From a virus, in IMG/VR virus record IMGVR_UViG_3300031673_000104, positions 1-45,940 of that record: a stretch of 45,940 nucleotides of DNA; one strand, 5' to 3'. Shown here piece by piece: positions 1 to 9,098 of this stretch. Numbering within the stretch: the stretch's first letter is position 1; each line of letters starts with the position of its first letter. The position numbers and the translations under genes are program-made. Under the pieces are notes generated by a model. The model worked only from the letters and a program-made list of their open reading frames with translations. It did no database searches and was not told the DNA's origin.

Positions 1-155
1 GCGCAGTATAAGCCGTCCCGTCTTTCAGACCAATGTCTATCCCGGGGCCGCTATTTACTTTTGCCCATACCGAAAAGCGATAAGTGCCCGCCCCAACATT
101 CGCATACAGCAATGATGTCCCGAGAGAGTCGGGCATCTGCACGCGATATGCCGTG
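1..155. repeat. Left copy of 155-bp terminal direct repeat
   Basis: Bases 1-155 match 45786-45940 in the same orientation with three differences (window positions 16, 45 and 130). The repeat lies inside a coding region, and joining the two ends through it gives a 607-codon gene with the frame preserved. This is what a circular or terminally redundant genome looks like when assembled linearly. The three mismatches suggest a mixed population or read errors rather than a single exact overlap. Confidence 0.85.
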
Positions 156-1078
156 CTCCCGCCCAACGGGTCTGCCTGCCCGGCTGTGACGGTCGTGTTG
201 GCCCCCTTGACCCAGAAACTAGCATTCGAGAAATCCGCACTCCCCGGCGCGAGTAGGTTCCTCGACCGCACCGCCCAAGTGCCGTCCGAGGTCTCGATGT
301 TGGCGTTGGCTCCGAGGGTAGCATCGTTGCCCTGGCCGCTGAAGTCGGAGATGACCTGCTTGGCCGTGGTCTTCTGGTAGTCGCGGGCGGTGCTGCCGGG
401 GGTGAGTTGCTGCTGAAGCACGGTGATGGTGCCGACGGCTGCTGTGCTAGTGGTTGTTAGATCAGCGTTTGCTCCCCATGCAGGCAGTATGTTTAGACTG
501 ATTCCCAGCGCATCGTCAGTTGTGAACGTAACGGTAACCTTCCAATAATCGACTCCCCCGACAGTGTCAGCCGATACGGAATTTGACGCCCCCAGGGCTA
601 CACCGGTTGTCACCGTAGCCCCAGTCACGGTGTTCAAATTGAATTGATAAGTGCCGAGTACGGTGATGTAAAAACCTGGGAATCTGGTTGCTGGCACAAC
701 TGCATCTTTTAGAACCCAAACAGTCCAAACAAACTTCGTTCCACTGGATGCTGCAATCGTCTGTTGTCTATACTCAAACGCTACTGCGCTATCATCTTCG
801 ATGGTTGTAGCGGTAACGACCGGCCCACCCACGGAAATCCACCCCGCCCCCGTCAAATCCCCGCTCGACAGCAGCATGTTCGTGTCGGGCGTGTACCACG
901 GCAGGCCGGGGTTGAGGGTGAGGCTCGGACCCATGAAGTAGGCGGCTTCGGCACCGGAGAGGACGGGGTCACCGGAGAGGACGTGGTCACCGCCAGCGAA
1001 CACACCGTAGAACGTCGGGCGCTGTGCCGACAGCAGCAGCGCGATACCCAGCAGACTCAGCAGGCGTAGCGTTTTCAT
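1..1078 (-). CDS. Secreted multi-domain LamG-type appendage protein, N-terminal part
   Basis: Minus-strand frame open from ATG at 1078 to the window edge (359 codons, no stop). The start overlaps the stop of the upstream gene as ATGA. The first ~20 residues (MKTLRLLSLLGIALLLSAQ) are a typical signal peptide. Two beta-rich, carbohydrate-binding-module-like segments follow, around residues 65-160 and 260-359. The frame re-enters from the right end of the window through the 155-bp repeat and ends at 45043, giving a 606-residue protein whose C-terminal third resembles a LamG/concanavalin fold. Its place between the tail spike cluster and other secreted proteins suggests host-surface or glycan binding. 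The exact role is inferred. Confidence 0.8.
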   Translation of the reverse strand, partial: MKTLRLLSLLGIALLLSAQRPTFYGVFAGGDHVLSGDPVLSGAEAAYFMGPSLTLNPGLPWYTPDTNMLLSSGDLTGAGWISVGGPVVTATTIEDDSAVAFEYRQQTIAASSGTKFVWTVWVLKDAVVPATRFPGFYITVLGTYQFNLNTVTGATVTTGVALGASNSVSADTVGGVDYWKVTVTFTTDDALGISLNILPAWGANADLTTTSTAAVGTITVLQQQLTPGSTARDYQKTTAKQVISDFSGQGNDATLGANANIETSDGTWAVRSRNLLAPGSADFSNASFWVKGANTTVTAGQADPLGGSTAYRVQMPDSLGTSLLYANVGAGTYRFSVWAKVNSGPGIDIGLKDGTAYTA

Positions 1079-1476
1079 TGGAGATCCCCACTCAAAACAA
1101 ATGTGTCCGCGGCATACGCCACCAGCGTTGCCACCGCGTATTGACCTGCCGTCTTGGTGTAGCTGAGCCGCTGATTGATCGTGGTACCAGATGCGGTTGG
1201 CGTGACCGTGCCCGCGCCGAGCTGAATGATGAGCACGTTGAAACCAGCCCCGAGACCAGCAGGTACGGTGAGGGTGATATCGGCCCCGTTCGCCAGCGTG
1301 ATCACCTTGCCATTGTCCGATGCCTGTAGAGCGTAACTCGTTCCGGTCTGCGCGTTGATACCAGCGACAATGGGCATTTTTTCAGACGCCCCGCCATCGC
1401 CGGTTACCCCCCCCGGCTTGGGGAGTTGCCCGAAGGCCAGCGCGGCAAAGAGAAAAACAGACAGAATGGTTTTCAT
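1075..1476 (-). CDS. Small secreted phage protein with appendage-like beta domain
   Basis: 133 residues, starting after a good Shine-Dalgarno site (AGGAG, 8 bases before ATG). Residues 1-17 form a signal peptide (MKTILSVFLFAALAFGQ). The rest is beta-rich; the stretch from about residue 55 (NGKVITLANGADITLTVP) resembles small C-terminal domains found on phage appendages and fibres. Stop and next start overlap (ATGA), so it is translationally coupled to the LamG-type protein downstream. Function unknown; a receptor-interaction or surface-decoration role is an inference from position. Confidence 0.75.
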   Translation of the reverse strand: MKTILSVFLFAALAFGQLPKPGGVTGDGGASEKMPIVAGINAQTGTSYALQASDNGKVITLANGADITLTVPAGLGAGFNVLIIQLGAGTVTPTASGTTINQRLSYTKTAGQYAVATLVAYAADTFVLSGDLQ

Positions 1477-1567
1477 TGTTAGATCTCCTATAGTGGCGAA
1501 ACAGCACCGGTTCTGATGCCGTACAGTGCGGGCAGAATATCACCTCATCTCGCCGTGCTCACGGCGG

Positions 1568-2059
1568 CTACCAAACCACGGCCCGCGCCCCATAGTTCCG
1601 GCACGCGCCAAACCCTTGTTCAACTCCCGACCCGACGCATGCTGCGATCGGGATAGCGAAGTCGATGAATCCATACTCGCCACGCTCCTCGGTGACCTGC
1701 ACGAATGGCCCGTCACATTCCATGGTGGCCGGTCCTGAGTAACTCACCAGCAGAGACGGAGAATCCACGTAGGCCAGCGAGAAATAGGCGATGATGCTGC
1801 CCGAATCTGTGACCTCCGTCACCCGGCAGGACCATGGGGTCCGAACCTCGCCCACTAGTTGATTGAATCGGAAGAGTCCGGGCGTCGCCGCGGTACAGCG
1901 CGGGCAGAACACCAGTTCCGTTGGTGAGACGACCTGGACCACCATCTGTCCGTCGTCAGATGTGACCGTGCCACCGCCCAGAATCAGGTTGCGAATCTGA
2001 TCAACATTAATCTGAGTCTGGAACAAGAACAGGAACGCTACTGGGAGCGCGAGTCTCAT
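1568..2059 (-). CDS. Secreted cysteine-containing hypothetical protein
   Basis: 163 residues. Begins MRLALPVAFLFLFQTQ, a short signal peptide. Six cysteines follow (FCPRC, SCR, ECD, AAC, ACR), an even number that would allow disulphide bonds in an oxidising compartment and so supports export. ATG overlaps the stop of the upstream gene (ATGA at 2056-2059). I do not recognise the family. It is followed by a 91-bp gap with the ribosome binding site of the next gene. It sits in the tail-spike neighbourhood. Confidence 0.7.
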   Translation of the reverse strand: MRLALPVAFLFLFQTQINVDQIRNLILGGGTVTSDDGQMVVQVVSPTELVFCPRCTAATPGLFRFNQLVGEVRTPWSCRVTEVTDSGSIIAYFSLAYVDSPSLLVSYSGPATMECDGPFVQVTEERGEYGFIDFAIPIAACVGSGVEQGFGACRNYGARAVVW

Positions 2060-2499
2060 GCTGCCGGACCCTGCCAGCGAAGTATCACCACGTCCCCCGG
2101 ACCCGGCGTCTGGGCCGCGACGAACCGCACGAGACTTCCGGTGATCGCGTAGTCATTCCCGACGCTCATTAACAGGCCGTTCCGATAGACGAGGATGTTG
2201 TATTTCTCCCCGCCCGGTAGCCCAAACTCCAGTTGTGAGGCGGTCAATTTGTAATCGGAGCGATACCAGCCCAGGGATGGGCCGCCCCCAGTAGAGCCGC
2301 CCCCGGTCGCAGTGACTCTCAGAACGGGTTCCCCCGTCGTGTCCACTGTCAGACCCTCTAGCCGCGCCACCCGGAGGGAATTGTCCACCAGGACAAGCAC
2401 CGAGCCATTGCCCAGCGCCCGGATGGAAGAAAGCGGAATCGTGGTCTGAGCAAGCGCTATCAGCGCCACGACAGTCGATAGTGTCAGTAGTTTTTTCAT
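2056..2499 (-). CDS. Secreted hypothetical protein in the tail-spike cluster
   Basis: 147 residues, preceded by AGGAG six bases before ATG. Signal peptide MKKLLTLSTVVALIALAQ at the N-terminus. The middle has a glycine-rich linker (TGGGSTGGG, about residues 64-72). The C-terminal half is compact and beta-rich (around GGEKYNILVYRNGLLMSVG, residues 95-114), resembling short fibre or baseplate-appendage modules that carry a 'YRNG' loop. Coupled to the next gene by ATGA overlap. No enzymatic motif seen. Role inferred as surface or receptor related. Confidence 0.7.
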   Translation of the reverse strand: MKKLLTLSTVVALIALAQTTIPLSSIRALGNGSVLVLVDNSLRVARLEGLTVDTTGEPVLRVTATGGGSTGGGPSLGWYRSDYKLTASQLEFGLPGGEKYNILVYRNGLLMSVGNDYAITGSLVRFVAAQTPGPGDVVILRWQGPAA

Positions 2500-2508
2500 G
2501 TTTTTCTC

Positions 2509-5193
2509 CTATGGCGCCGTCACGGCAGTAATTAATCCGTTGACTACGGTCACATTGTTGCCGTCGCCGTTCGTGAAACTCCCAGACCAGCAGCCAGTGA
2601 TATCCGCCGTACCGTGCTGGTGGGAGGATGGCGCCTTGCCGCCCAGTTGTGTCTGAATGGCCGATGTGACTCCCGACAAGTAGCCAAGCTCAGTGTCCGT
2701 CGCTGCGGATGCAGTGAGATCCTTGTCGGCGTTCAGATAGACTGCCCGGTTCGCGGTCTCATTGTCGAGCCTGATCGTGTCATCCTCAATCAGCACTAGG
2801 CCGGAAATTCTGAGCGCCTCCAGTGCTGCTGATCGTTCAACTACATTGATTCCGATCCAACGATCAACGAGCAGATCCCCATCTTTTGAGATCTGCACCA
2901 TGATATCGCCGGACAGGTTCCGAGTTCTAAAGACCGGCTCGGTGCTCTGCGCCGATGTGGTTTCGCAGGTCAACTGAGCATAGGTGGAGTTGTCCAGGAC
3001 ATCTATCGTGAGTTGAGAAAATGAAGCATTGCCTGTGTTCCAGATTTTGGCCCTTGTGACAGGGGCTTCCGGATTAGCAAAATCGTCAATCTGAAACACG
3101 GGAGTGGATGTTTGGTTCGCGTGGCCGTTTCCGCGAATGTGAAAGAATGTCGGAGCGTCGTCAGGGTCGGGGTTATAGATGATCAGAGAAATCATCTGCT
3201 TGATGAGGTCGCCGACTTTCTTCCAGCCGGTATCACCGGTCCCGGCCGCTTTTACGTAGAATGTCTGGTCGCCAGATGATGCCCTAAGATAAATCGATCC
3301 GCCGACGGCCGTGATGGCTTCCTCTGGGTCGTCTACGCCAAATGCGATGCGGAGTTTTGATGTTCCGAACTGGATAAGGCCGGTCTCCTCGTCGATTGTA
3401 GTCGTGTCGGTGGCTGTATCTTCCTGAGCGATCCAGAATCGTTCGCCCACGCGCAATGATTTGTTAATCCAGACGTAGCCCTTCGGGAATTGGACATACC
3501 TCACCGTTCCGTCGGCGCGATCCACGACCAGCCAGTTCTCGGTCACGTCATGGGCTGCGTTGACTACGTTTCCAACTAGCTGTCCATACCCATCAGGATC
3601 GGGGCCAGCATTCACATATAGGGAAAATTCAGCTTCATCCACCGGTGCCAGAAGACTACGGAATACGATGGAGGGGTAGTCTGATTCCAACCTTAGTCGT
3701 GCCTGTTTGGCCGGAGATTGCTGCGTTGCTTCGTAAATGTGGACTTGTGCGAGAGGGTTGCCAATGTTCCAACTCAGGTAACCATTCTCCGAGTCCCAAA
3801 ACAACACGTTCCCGGTAGAATTAAATTCCGTCTCTCCGGTGTGCCAGCGCATCTCAAGGGGGAAGAGCTTTTTGTTCCCCCCGGTTGCTAGATCATACAT
3901 CTGACCGCTCACGGCCAAAGACGAACACCAGTTCCCGGACCATGTGTTCGAATGATAATCGTATCCCGACGAACTGGTATCGACAAATCCGTTCTTCAGA
4001 TGGTAGTCAATCGGTGTAGTCGCCTCAATGCGGTTTCCCTGGAATGTGTTTCCAACCCCTGAATTGACGAACCCATCATGGAGTCCGTCGCCGTCGCGGC
4101 TACAGTTGATAACCGTGTTTCCGATCACGATGCTGCGGCCAGCGAGAATCTTAATTCCTTCTCTGGCATTCAGATCAGCACGGTTTCCTATCAGGCGGTT
4201 AGCGAACGAACGAGCCGTCACAACCAGCCCGACCTCTGCCTGAGCGCATTGATTGAAGGCCACGAATCCGTTAGCGTAGTTGATACAAAGTGCCGCTATG
4301 TACCCGTCCGTCGTCGTGGCAGGACCGACGAAATTCGAGTTGATGTTGTTGTAGAGGACGATGCAATCCGTTACTCCGATCTGGAATACTCCGATGTAGT
4401 CAGACCGCCCCGAGTGGACGAGCATCGAATTCTGAGCGAAGTTGTGCGCGACGTGGCAGGTTGCACCACCTTCCAGATTGATCGCGGAATCTCCGAATAG
4501 ATCGAAGAAACAATGCTTGACGGTGAAGTCCCTGGAGTACTGGGAGTAAATTCCCATCGACCCACTATCTGGAGTGCCCTGAACTCCCAGCATTTCGACG
4601 GTTACACCATTTGTTGTGACGGCCGGATAGCCAGGGTCTGGCGTCGCTAACACTGGAACGGCGGCGATGCACGTCACCATGGATGGAGCGTCGATGAGCG
4701 CAGAACCATAAGTGCTCGCCATCGCGTAGTTCTCGCCGCACAGCCGGATGTTGTCGTAGAGGGTCACCGAACCGCTTGTCAGATAGTGGCCCCGCGGAAT
4801 GAAGATGACGCCGCCGCGATTACTGCCGGCTGCCAGAATCGCATCGATCGCGCCCTGAAATGCCGTGGTGTTGTCTGTCCCGTACCGTGTAAACGCATCC
4901 GAGACAGTAGTTCCAGCGGCGGCGGTTAACTCAACTTCGGTCCCGCTCGTCACGCTGGCAATGGTAGTCACGAGCGTTACTCCGGCCGCGCCAGCGCCTA
5001 CAACCCCGATCGCCTTGCCAACATCCGCCGAAGTGAATGACGCAGATACGGATGTGAACGTGTAGTCGGCTACCGTGATCGCTCCGTCTTCCAGGACGAT
5101 ACAATCACCAGCCGCCCCGAAATCCTTGACAGACGGGAATTCTCCGAGCTTGTCATTCAGTGTACGGGTTTGCGAGTTTTGGTATGAAGTCAT
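2509..5193 (-). CDS. Tail spike with pectate-lyase-like beta-helix
   Basis: 894 residues. The frame extends upstream to a GTG at 5265, but ATG at 5193 overlaps the stop of the preceding gene as TAATG, the coupling used by several neighbours, so I choose 5193. The N-terminus carries the classic spike entry motif FPSVKDFGAAGD. A right-handed beta-helix-type region (about residues 90-400) follows, with repeated short N/G turns, as in Pectate_lyase_3 family spikes. The C-terminus has a Gly/His segment (HQHGTADITG) typical of fibre ends. Likely binds and possibly degrades host polysaccharide. I did not identify catalytic residues. Confidence 0.85.
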   Translation of the reverse strand: MTSYQNSQTRTLNDKLGEFPSVKDFGAAGDCIVLEDGAITVADYTFTSVSASFTSADVGKAIGVVGAGAAGVTLVTTIASVTSGTEVELTAAAGTTVSDAFTRYGTDNTTAFQGAIDAILAAGSNRGGVIFIPRGHYLTSGSVTLYDNIRLCGENYAMASTYGSALIDAPSMVTCIAAVPVLATPDPGYPAVTTNGVTVEMLGVQGTPDSGSMGIYSQYSRDFTVKHCFFDLFGDSAINLEGGATCHVAHNFAQNSMLVHSGRSDYIGVFQIGVTDCIVLYNNINSNFVGPATTTDGYIAALCINYANGFVAFNQCAQAEVGLVVTARSFANRLIGNRADLNAREGIKILAGRSIVIGNTVINCSRDGDGLHDGFVNSGVGNTFQGNRIEATTPIDYHLKNGFVDTSSSGYDYHSNTWSGNWCSSLAVSGQMYDLATGGNKKLFPLEMRWHTGETEFNSTGNVLFWDSENGYLSWNIGNPLAQVHIYEATQQSPAKQARLRLESDYPSIVFRSLLAPVDEAEFSLYVNAGPDPDGYGQLVGNVVNAAHDVTENWLVVDRADGTVRYVQFPKGYVWINKSLRVGERFWIAQEDTATDTTTIDEETGLIQFGTSKLRIAFGVDDPEEAITAVGGSIYLRASSGDQTFYVKAAGTGDTGWKKVGDLIKQMISLIIYNPDPDDAPTFFHIRGNGHANQTSTPVFQIDDFANPEAPVTRAKIWNTGNASFSQLTIDVLDNSTYAQLTCETTSAQSTEPVFRTRNLSGDIMVQISKDGDLLVDRWIGINVVERSAALEALRISGLVLIEDDTIRLDNETANRAVYLNADKDLTASAATDTELGYLSGVTSAIQTQLGGKAPSSHQHGTADITGCWSGSFTNGDGNNVTVVNGLITAVTAP

Positions 5194-8100
5194 TAACTGT
5201 AGGCTATTTGGATCATTTGGGAACCGACGTTTCCAGGCTTCCCGAATAGGTAAATCTCGCGCCACGGGTTGAATGCCTCGGCCGATTCTCGACCGGATCT
5301 GTCGATCATCGCTACCTCGCAGACGAGAGTCGTCAACAAGAAATTGTCAACAGGAATTGAGATGAAGACGTTTCCCCCGGATGAATCAGCGAGTTTCTGT
5401 ACCACTGAGGAATAGAGTGCGTTTACTGATTCCACTACGAACACAGAGGTATCATCTGGGGTCGTTTCCCACGGCTCATCGATAGTCAAGACAGTGGAAG
5501 TATTCGATGCAATTCTCCGCCGCTGTCCGGAGCCAGTCCCATGAACAATCCGGGCCATCCTGCCCGTCTCTTCATTAACCGTCATGCCGGCTGGATAGCT
5601 GGCATTCTCGAACTTCGCATCTCCAATCGTGGTTGAACTGTAGGACGTAGCCTCAGTCCGGATGATGAGAGCATCCCCAATTTCGACTCCCATGGATTCA
5701 GGGTCTGGAGAGACCGTGAATGATTCGGTAGTGTTGGCGGAAATCAGGAAATTCCAAACCGGCGCCGATCCATCACTTTCATCGGAGATAATAGTGATGA
5801 TTCTTCCAATCCACTCGCCAGGAGTCCAGCCAGCACCAGCGCACACTAGGGTATCTGTGGACACTCCAGTAATTGCCAAACCATCCACTCCGGCATGAAA
5901 CGAATAACGCACCCGCGCCACCATTTCCTTTAGAGTTGGATGCGGAACAGTTGTAGTACGCACATTCGACAACGCCGTCAGATCGATGCTGCTCGGTTGC
6001 GTAGAGTCTTCATCTTGCACGGACAACAATCTGTGATCAGCGGATGCGTACAGTCGATAGCCGATTGTTCCAGCCGGCCAACCGATATCCCCCAGCGTAA
6101 TCTTGTTCTCATTGCCGCTCGTTCCCACAGCGATATTCACTGGCTGTGACAGCAGCGTTTGGTGACCGTCCGAATTAACTGCTGTCAGTGCGATCGTGAC
6201 GTGTTCTCCGGCGGCAATGGTTCCGCCAGCATCTGCGATGGAATAGCTTCCGATGACGGATCCATTGACGGCCAGCATCGCGGTATCAGGGTATCGTCCG
6301 GACACTACGAGTTTTGAGAGTTGGCTTCCATCTGCCATTTCTTCAAAGGTCTGGCTTAACCCGAATTGCCAGTCCGTTTGAGCAAAGAACGGATCAGCGG
6401 AGTCTGGCTGTTCAAGGTAAGGAAACCAAGGCTGAACAGGAATGACATCTATAATGCGCTCATCAGGTACCGGGCTGGGCGTAACGTCCGCCGGTTTCGG
6501 CCCGACAGTCAGGTCATACATGCTGTCCGTCGTCGAACGGCCCTCGATGACAATCGAATAGTCCGGATTCAGCCGCCATCGCAGGACCCGGAACTCGCCG
6601 GCGCCGCCCGGCATCTCGTCATCGGTCAGTGAGCAAACCATGCCCGGCTCAACTGCTAGGGCCAGAATGGTGGTTCCGAAGGCAACCTGACGCGCGGCCT
6701 TCCACTCCGCCGCCGAGATGCCGCCGATCTCTTCCCTGAGCCGGGTCGTCACAATGCGGGCTGCCTGAGACATGCCGGCCACGCCCACCAGGTTCATCTG
6801 GCTCTTCAGCCATTGTGGGCCCGTGGCAGTGCCCACGAATTTCGCGTGATCGATATCGCCTATGGAAATTGTGTTCGGCTTCCATTCGAAGTCCGCGTCG
6901 CCGTAGTTGCCAGAGATGTGGTTGAATCCAGGCCGGATGCTGGCCAACTGGAGAGAATCAAGGATGATGTTCCCGGCGGTGAATGCCTCCACCGCACTGG
7001 AATTCGACCGAATGCCGATTTTCAGCTTGCCGTTGGATTGGACGTAATATCCCAGGCAGCTATTCAAAATCTCCTGAAGCCAGTCCCTGAGCGGGCGGCG
7101 GTCCGAGATCACGCCGCGAAAGACAAACTGCGTTTCACTTCCCGAGCCGATGATCACCGGAACGGACGTAGCGCAAATCGCCGCCGCGGCCTCCGCCGAA
7201 TCCACATCGAAAACGGTCTCCTGAGTGGCAGCCACCGCCGCAAAGATTCCCTTGGCCTTCAGAACCGCGTTCACGGCGATCCATACCGGATTGGTGAGCC
7301 CGCTCTGCCAGGAGCGTGTCCCACTCGTCCATTTCCAGCCACCCAAACCGGACGAAACCCACGCCTGTATCTGGTGTTCCGTGATCCTGGAGAGCTGTAG
7401 CCCTTCCGGATCTGTCCTACGGATTTCCACGAATGCCACACCCGCCGCGCGGTCGCCAGTGAACCCCCCGCCAACCGCGGAGATGCTGAACTCGTCGGAG
7501 TCCGCGTCCGGGTCGCTGTTCTGAACCGGATCATGCCCATAGGATCGACGGAGCCCGTAGGGAAGCGGCCCATGAGCCGGCTGCCCATCCAATCGGTGCT
7601 TGGTTCCGTCCGTCGCATAGCCGCTGATAGGACCCTGCCCAACGATGCCGAGTGCGGAGTAAAATTCGGATTCTTCCCGCCCGGCCGCCAGTTGGCAGTT
7701 CACCGGCATGTCGGTATCCGTGTAGATCTCCTGAAGCGGCTGGCCGTAGATGGAATCAGAAACCAAGGACACAGAGGAAATCGCCCGGCGCCCGATTCCC
7801 CAAAGCCCGGAAGAGTTGTCTTTGATCCGGACGGACTGCGGACGCGCCACCACGCCGCCGAAATAGGCGTCCATACTCCGGGCCTGGCACTGAGTCCACG
7901 ATTTGTCGCAATCCGTTTCCACGCCGCCAACAACCGACGTGTAAGGGCAGTTCACACCGTCGTCAAAATCCTTCCAACAGGAACGCTCAATCGTCCGGAC
8001 CGGGTAATCGAGCGTCAGTTCGTAAATCGAATCCGAACACTGAACCGTGAACTCCGGGCCCTCCGAACCGGAGAAGCTGACTACCTCCCCGGTCCACAGA

Positions 8101-8864
8101 TCCAACTTGATACCGCTGCCGACATGGAAAAGCGAAAGTTCCATCTTCGCCCGCCAAAGATTCGTATCTTCGGCCAGGTCCCGCATCACATCGTCGGCAT
8201 TTCCGAAAACGAACGTCGCGTCATCCGCCTCGCCGTTCATTGACTGCGAGATGCCGTCGAACCGCAGGAGCCGCGCCTGATAGAGCTGCGCCCCGACCGT
8301 GCAGCGCCGGTCCGAAAGGTAAATCACCGCGTAACCGGATTCCTTGACGGTGATCTTGAGGAGCGGAACTACGGTCTGCACCTGGTCGAGCAGCGCGGTT
8401 TTGAGCGAAGCCGACGGAAAACGGGTATCGGTGGAATTGAGAGTGTAGCTGGGAGCTTCGTCCGGATCCGGGACCTCTACAAACGTCAAACCGACCGAGC
8501 AGAGCGCATCAGACATGTGCTCGAACGTCAGAGGCGCGTTCTCGAAGCGGACGGTGACGTTGCTGGTGCTCTGTCCATCATCGGAGGGCACAGCATAGGT
8601 GAAAGGCTGGTAGGGGCCTTTACGGGCCTCCCAGAAGTTGCGCAGGGATTCGAATTCGGCCTGTGTGAGCGACGACCTGACGACGGTGTACCGCGTGAGC
8701 CCGTCCCCGAGCCAGAAGCGCTGCTCAATCTTCGCGTTGGCGGACCCGAACTGATGCACCGCAATCTCTGGCGAGATGGCCTTCCCGTAGCCGTAGTCAC
8801 TAGCCAGGGGGAAGACTCCTGAAGTCGCTACCGAGGGAACCGTGATGTTTCCGATGGTTGCCAT
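5193..8864 (-). CDS. Large tail tip / central tail hub protein
   Basis: 1223 residues. Residues 1-130 resemble the small tail protein encoded just upstream (9098-9493); both share a 'L..FW/FF' plus 'F.Y' pattern (FESLRNFWEARKGPYQPFTY here), as in distal tail or DUF2460-like proteins. Residues about 150-400 look like DUF2163/BR0599-type tail tip domains, with a Cys-rich patch (SCWKDFDDGVNCPYTS and later DCDKSWTQC). The middle resembles a phage tail hub and the C-terminal third has fibronectin-like beta repeats. It starts immediately after the upstream stop (TAAATG). Functions separate in gene transfer agents and many phages (gp12, gp13, hub) appear fused here. Family names are by pattern, not search. 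Confidence 0.75.
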   Translation of the reverse strand: MATIGNITVPSVATSGVFPLASDYGYGKAISPEIAVHQFGSANAKIEQRFWLGDGLTRYTVVRSSLTQAEFESLRNFWEARKGPYQPFTYAVPSDDGQSTSNVTVRFENAPLTFEHMSDALCSVGLTFVEVPDPDEAPSYTLNSTDTRFPSASLKTALLDQVQTVVPLLKITVKESGYAVIYLSDRRCTVGAQLYQARLLRFDGISQSMNGEADDATFVFGNADDVMRDLAEDTNLWRAKMELSLFHVGSGIKLDLWTGEVVSFSGSEGPEFTVQCSDSIYELTLDYPVRTIERSCWKDFDDGVNCPYTSVVGGVETDCDKSWTQCQARSMDAYFGGVVARPQSVRIKDNSSGLWGIGRRAISSVSLVSDSIYGQPLQEIYTDTDMPVNCQLAAGREESEFYSALGIVGQGPISGYATDGTKHRLDGQPAHGPLPYGLRRSYGHDPVQNSDPDADSDEFSISAVGGGFTGDRAAGVAFVEIRRTDPEGLQLSRITEHQIQAWVSSGLGGWKWTSGTRSWQSGLTNPVWIAVNAVLKAKGIFAAVAATQETVFDVDSAEAAAAICATSVPVIIGSGSETQFVFRGVISDRRPLRDWLQEILNSCLGYYVQSNGKLKIGIRSNSSAVEAFTAGNIILDSLQLASIRPGFNHISGNYGDADFEWKPNTISIGDIDHAKFVGTATGPQWLKSQMNLVGVAGMSQAARIVTTRLREEIGGISAAEWKAARQVAFGTTILALAVEPGMVCSLTDDEMPGGAGEFRVLRWRLNPDYSIVIEGRSTTDSMYDLTVGPKPADVTPSPVPDERIIDVIPVQPWFPYLEQPDSADPFFAQTDWQFGLSQTFEEMADGSQLSKLVVSGRYPDTAMLAVNGSVIGSYSIADAGGTIAAGEHVTIALTAVNSDGHQTLLSQPVNIAVGTSGNENKITLGDIGWPAGTIGYRLYASADHRLLSVQDEDSTQPSSIDLTALSNVRTTTVPHPTLKEMVARVRYSFHAGVDGLAITGVSTDTLVCAGAGWTPGEWIGRIITIISDESDGSAPVWNFLISANTTESFTVSPDPESMGVEIGDALIIRTEATSYSSTTIGDAKFENASYPAGMTVNEETGRMARIVHGTGSGQRRRIASNTSTVLTIDEPWETTPDDTSVFVVESVNALYSSVVQKLADSSGGNVFISIPVDNFLLTTLVCEVAMIDRSGRESAEAFNPWREIYLFGKPGNVGSQMIQIAYS

Positions 8865-9098
8865 TTACTCTTCTATGCACTTTCCGATGAATCCGCCGTC
8901 TTTGTCTCGCCAGTCTGTGTCGAAGTGGATCAGTTCCCCGCAACTCTCGCAGCGAAACTGCTGAGCCTTAGACAGATAGTCCGCATTGTTAATGCCGGGA
9001 TCGTAAATGAATCGAGGCATACCTTTTTCTGACCTGATCCACCGGAGAAGTCGTCGCCATGGCGACCAGTAGCAAGTTGTGTGATAAATTTTAGCCAT
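8865..9098 (-). CDS. Small hypothetical protein with partial zinc-ribbon
   Basis: 77 residues between two tail tip genes, coupled on both sides (TGATG at its start, TAA directly before ATG of the next gene). Basic, Trp-rich N-terminus (YWSPWRRLLRWIRSEKG), then a CESC pair at about residue 50 and one further Cys near the end, so only a partial metal site. No family recognised. It may be a small tail component or an inserted accessory gene. Confidence 0.6.
   Translation of the reverse strand: MAKIYHTTCYWSPWRRLLRWIRSEKGMPRFIYDPGINNADYLSKAQQFRCESCGELIHFDTDWRDKDGGFIGKCIEE

Noticed and set aside
1-155. Diversity-generating retroelement variable/template repeat pair
   Set aside because: The three differences are not confined to adenines in either strand, there is no reverse transcriptase gene, and the overlap joins one gene in frame.
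7533-8243. 236-residue plus-strand frame
   Set aside because: Shadow of the tail hub gene; Arg/His/Pro-rich with no ribosome site.
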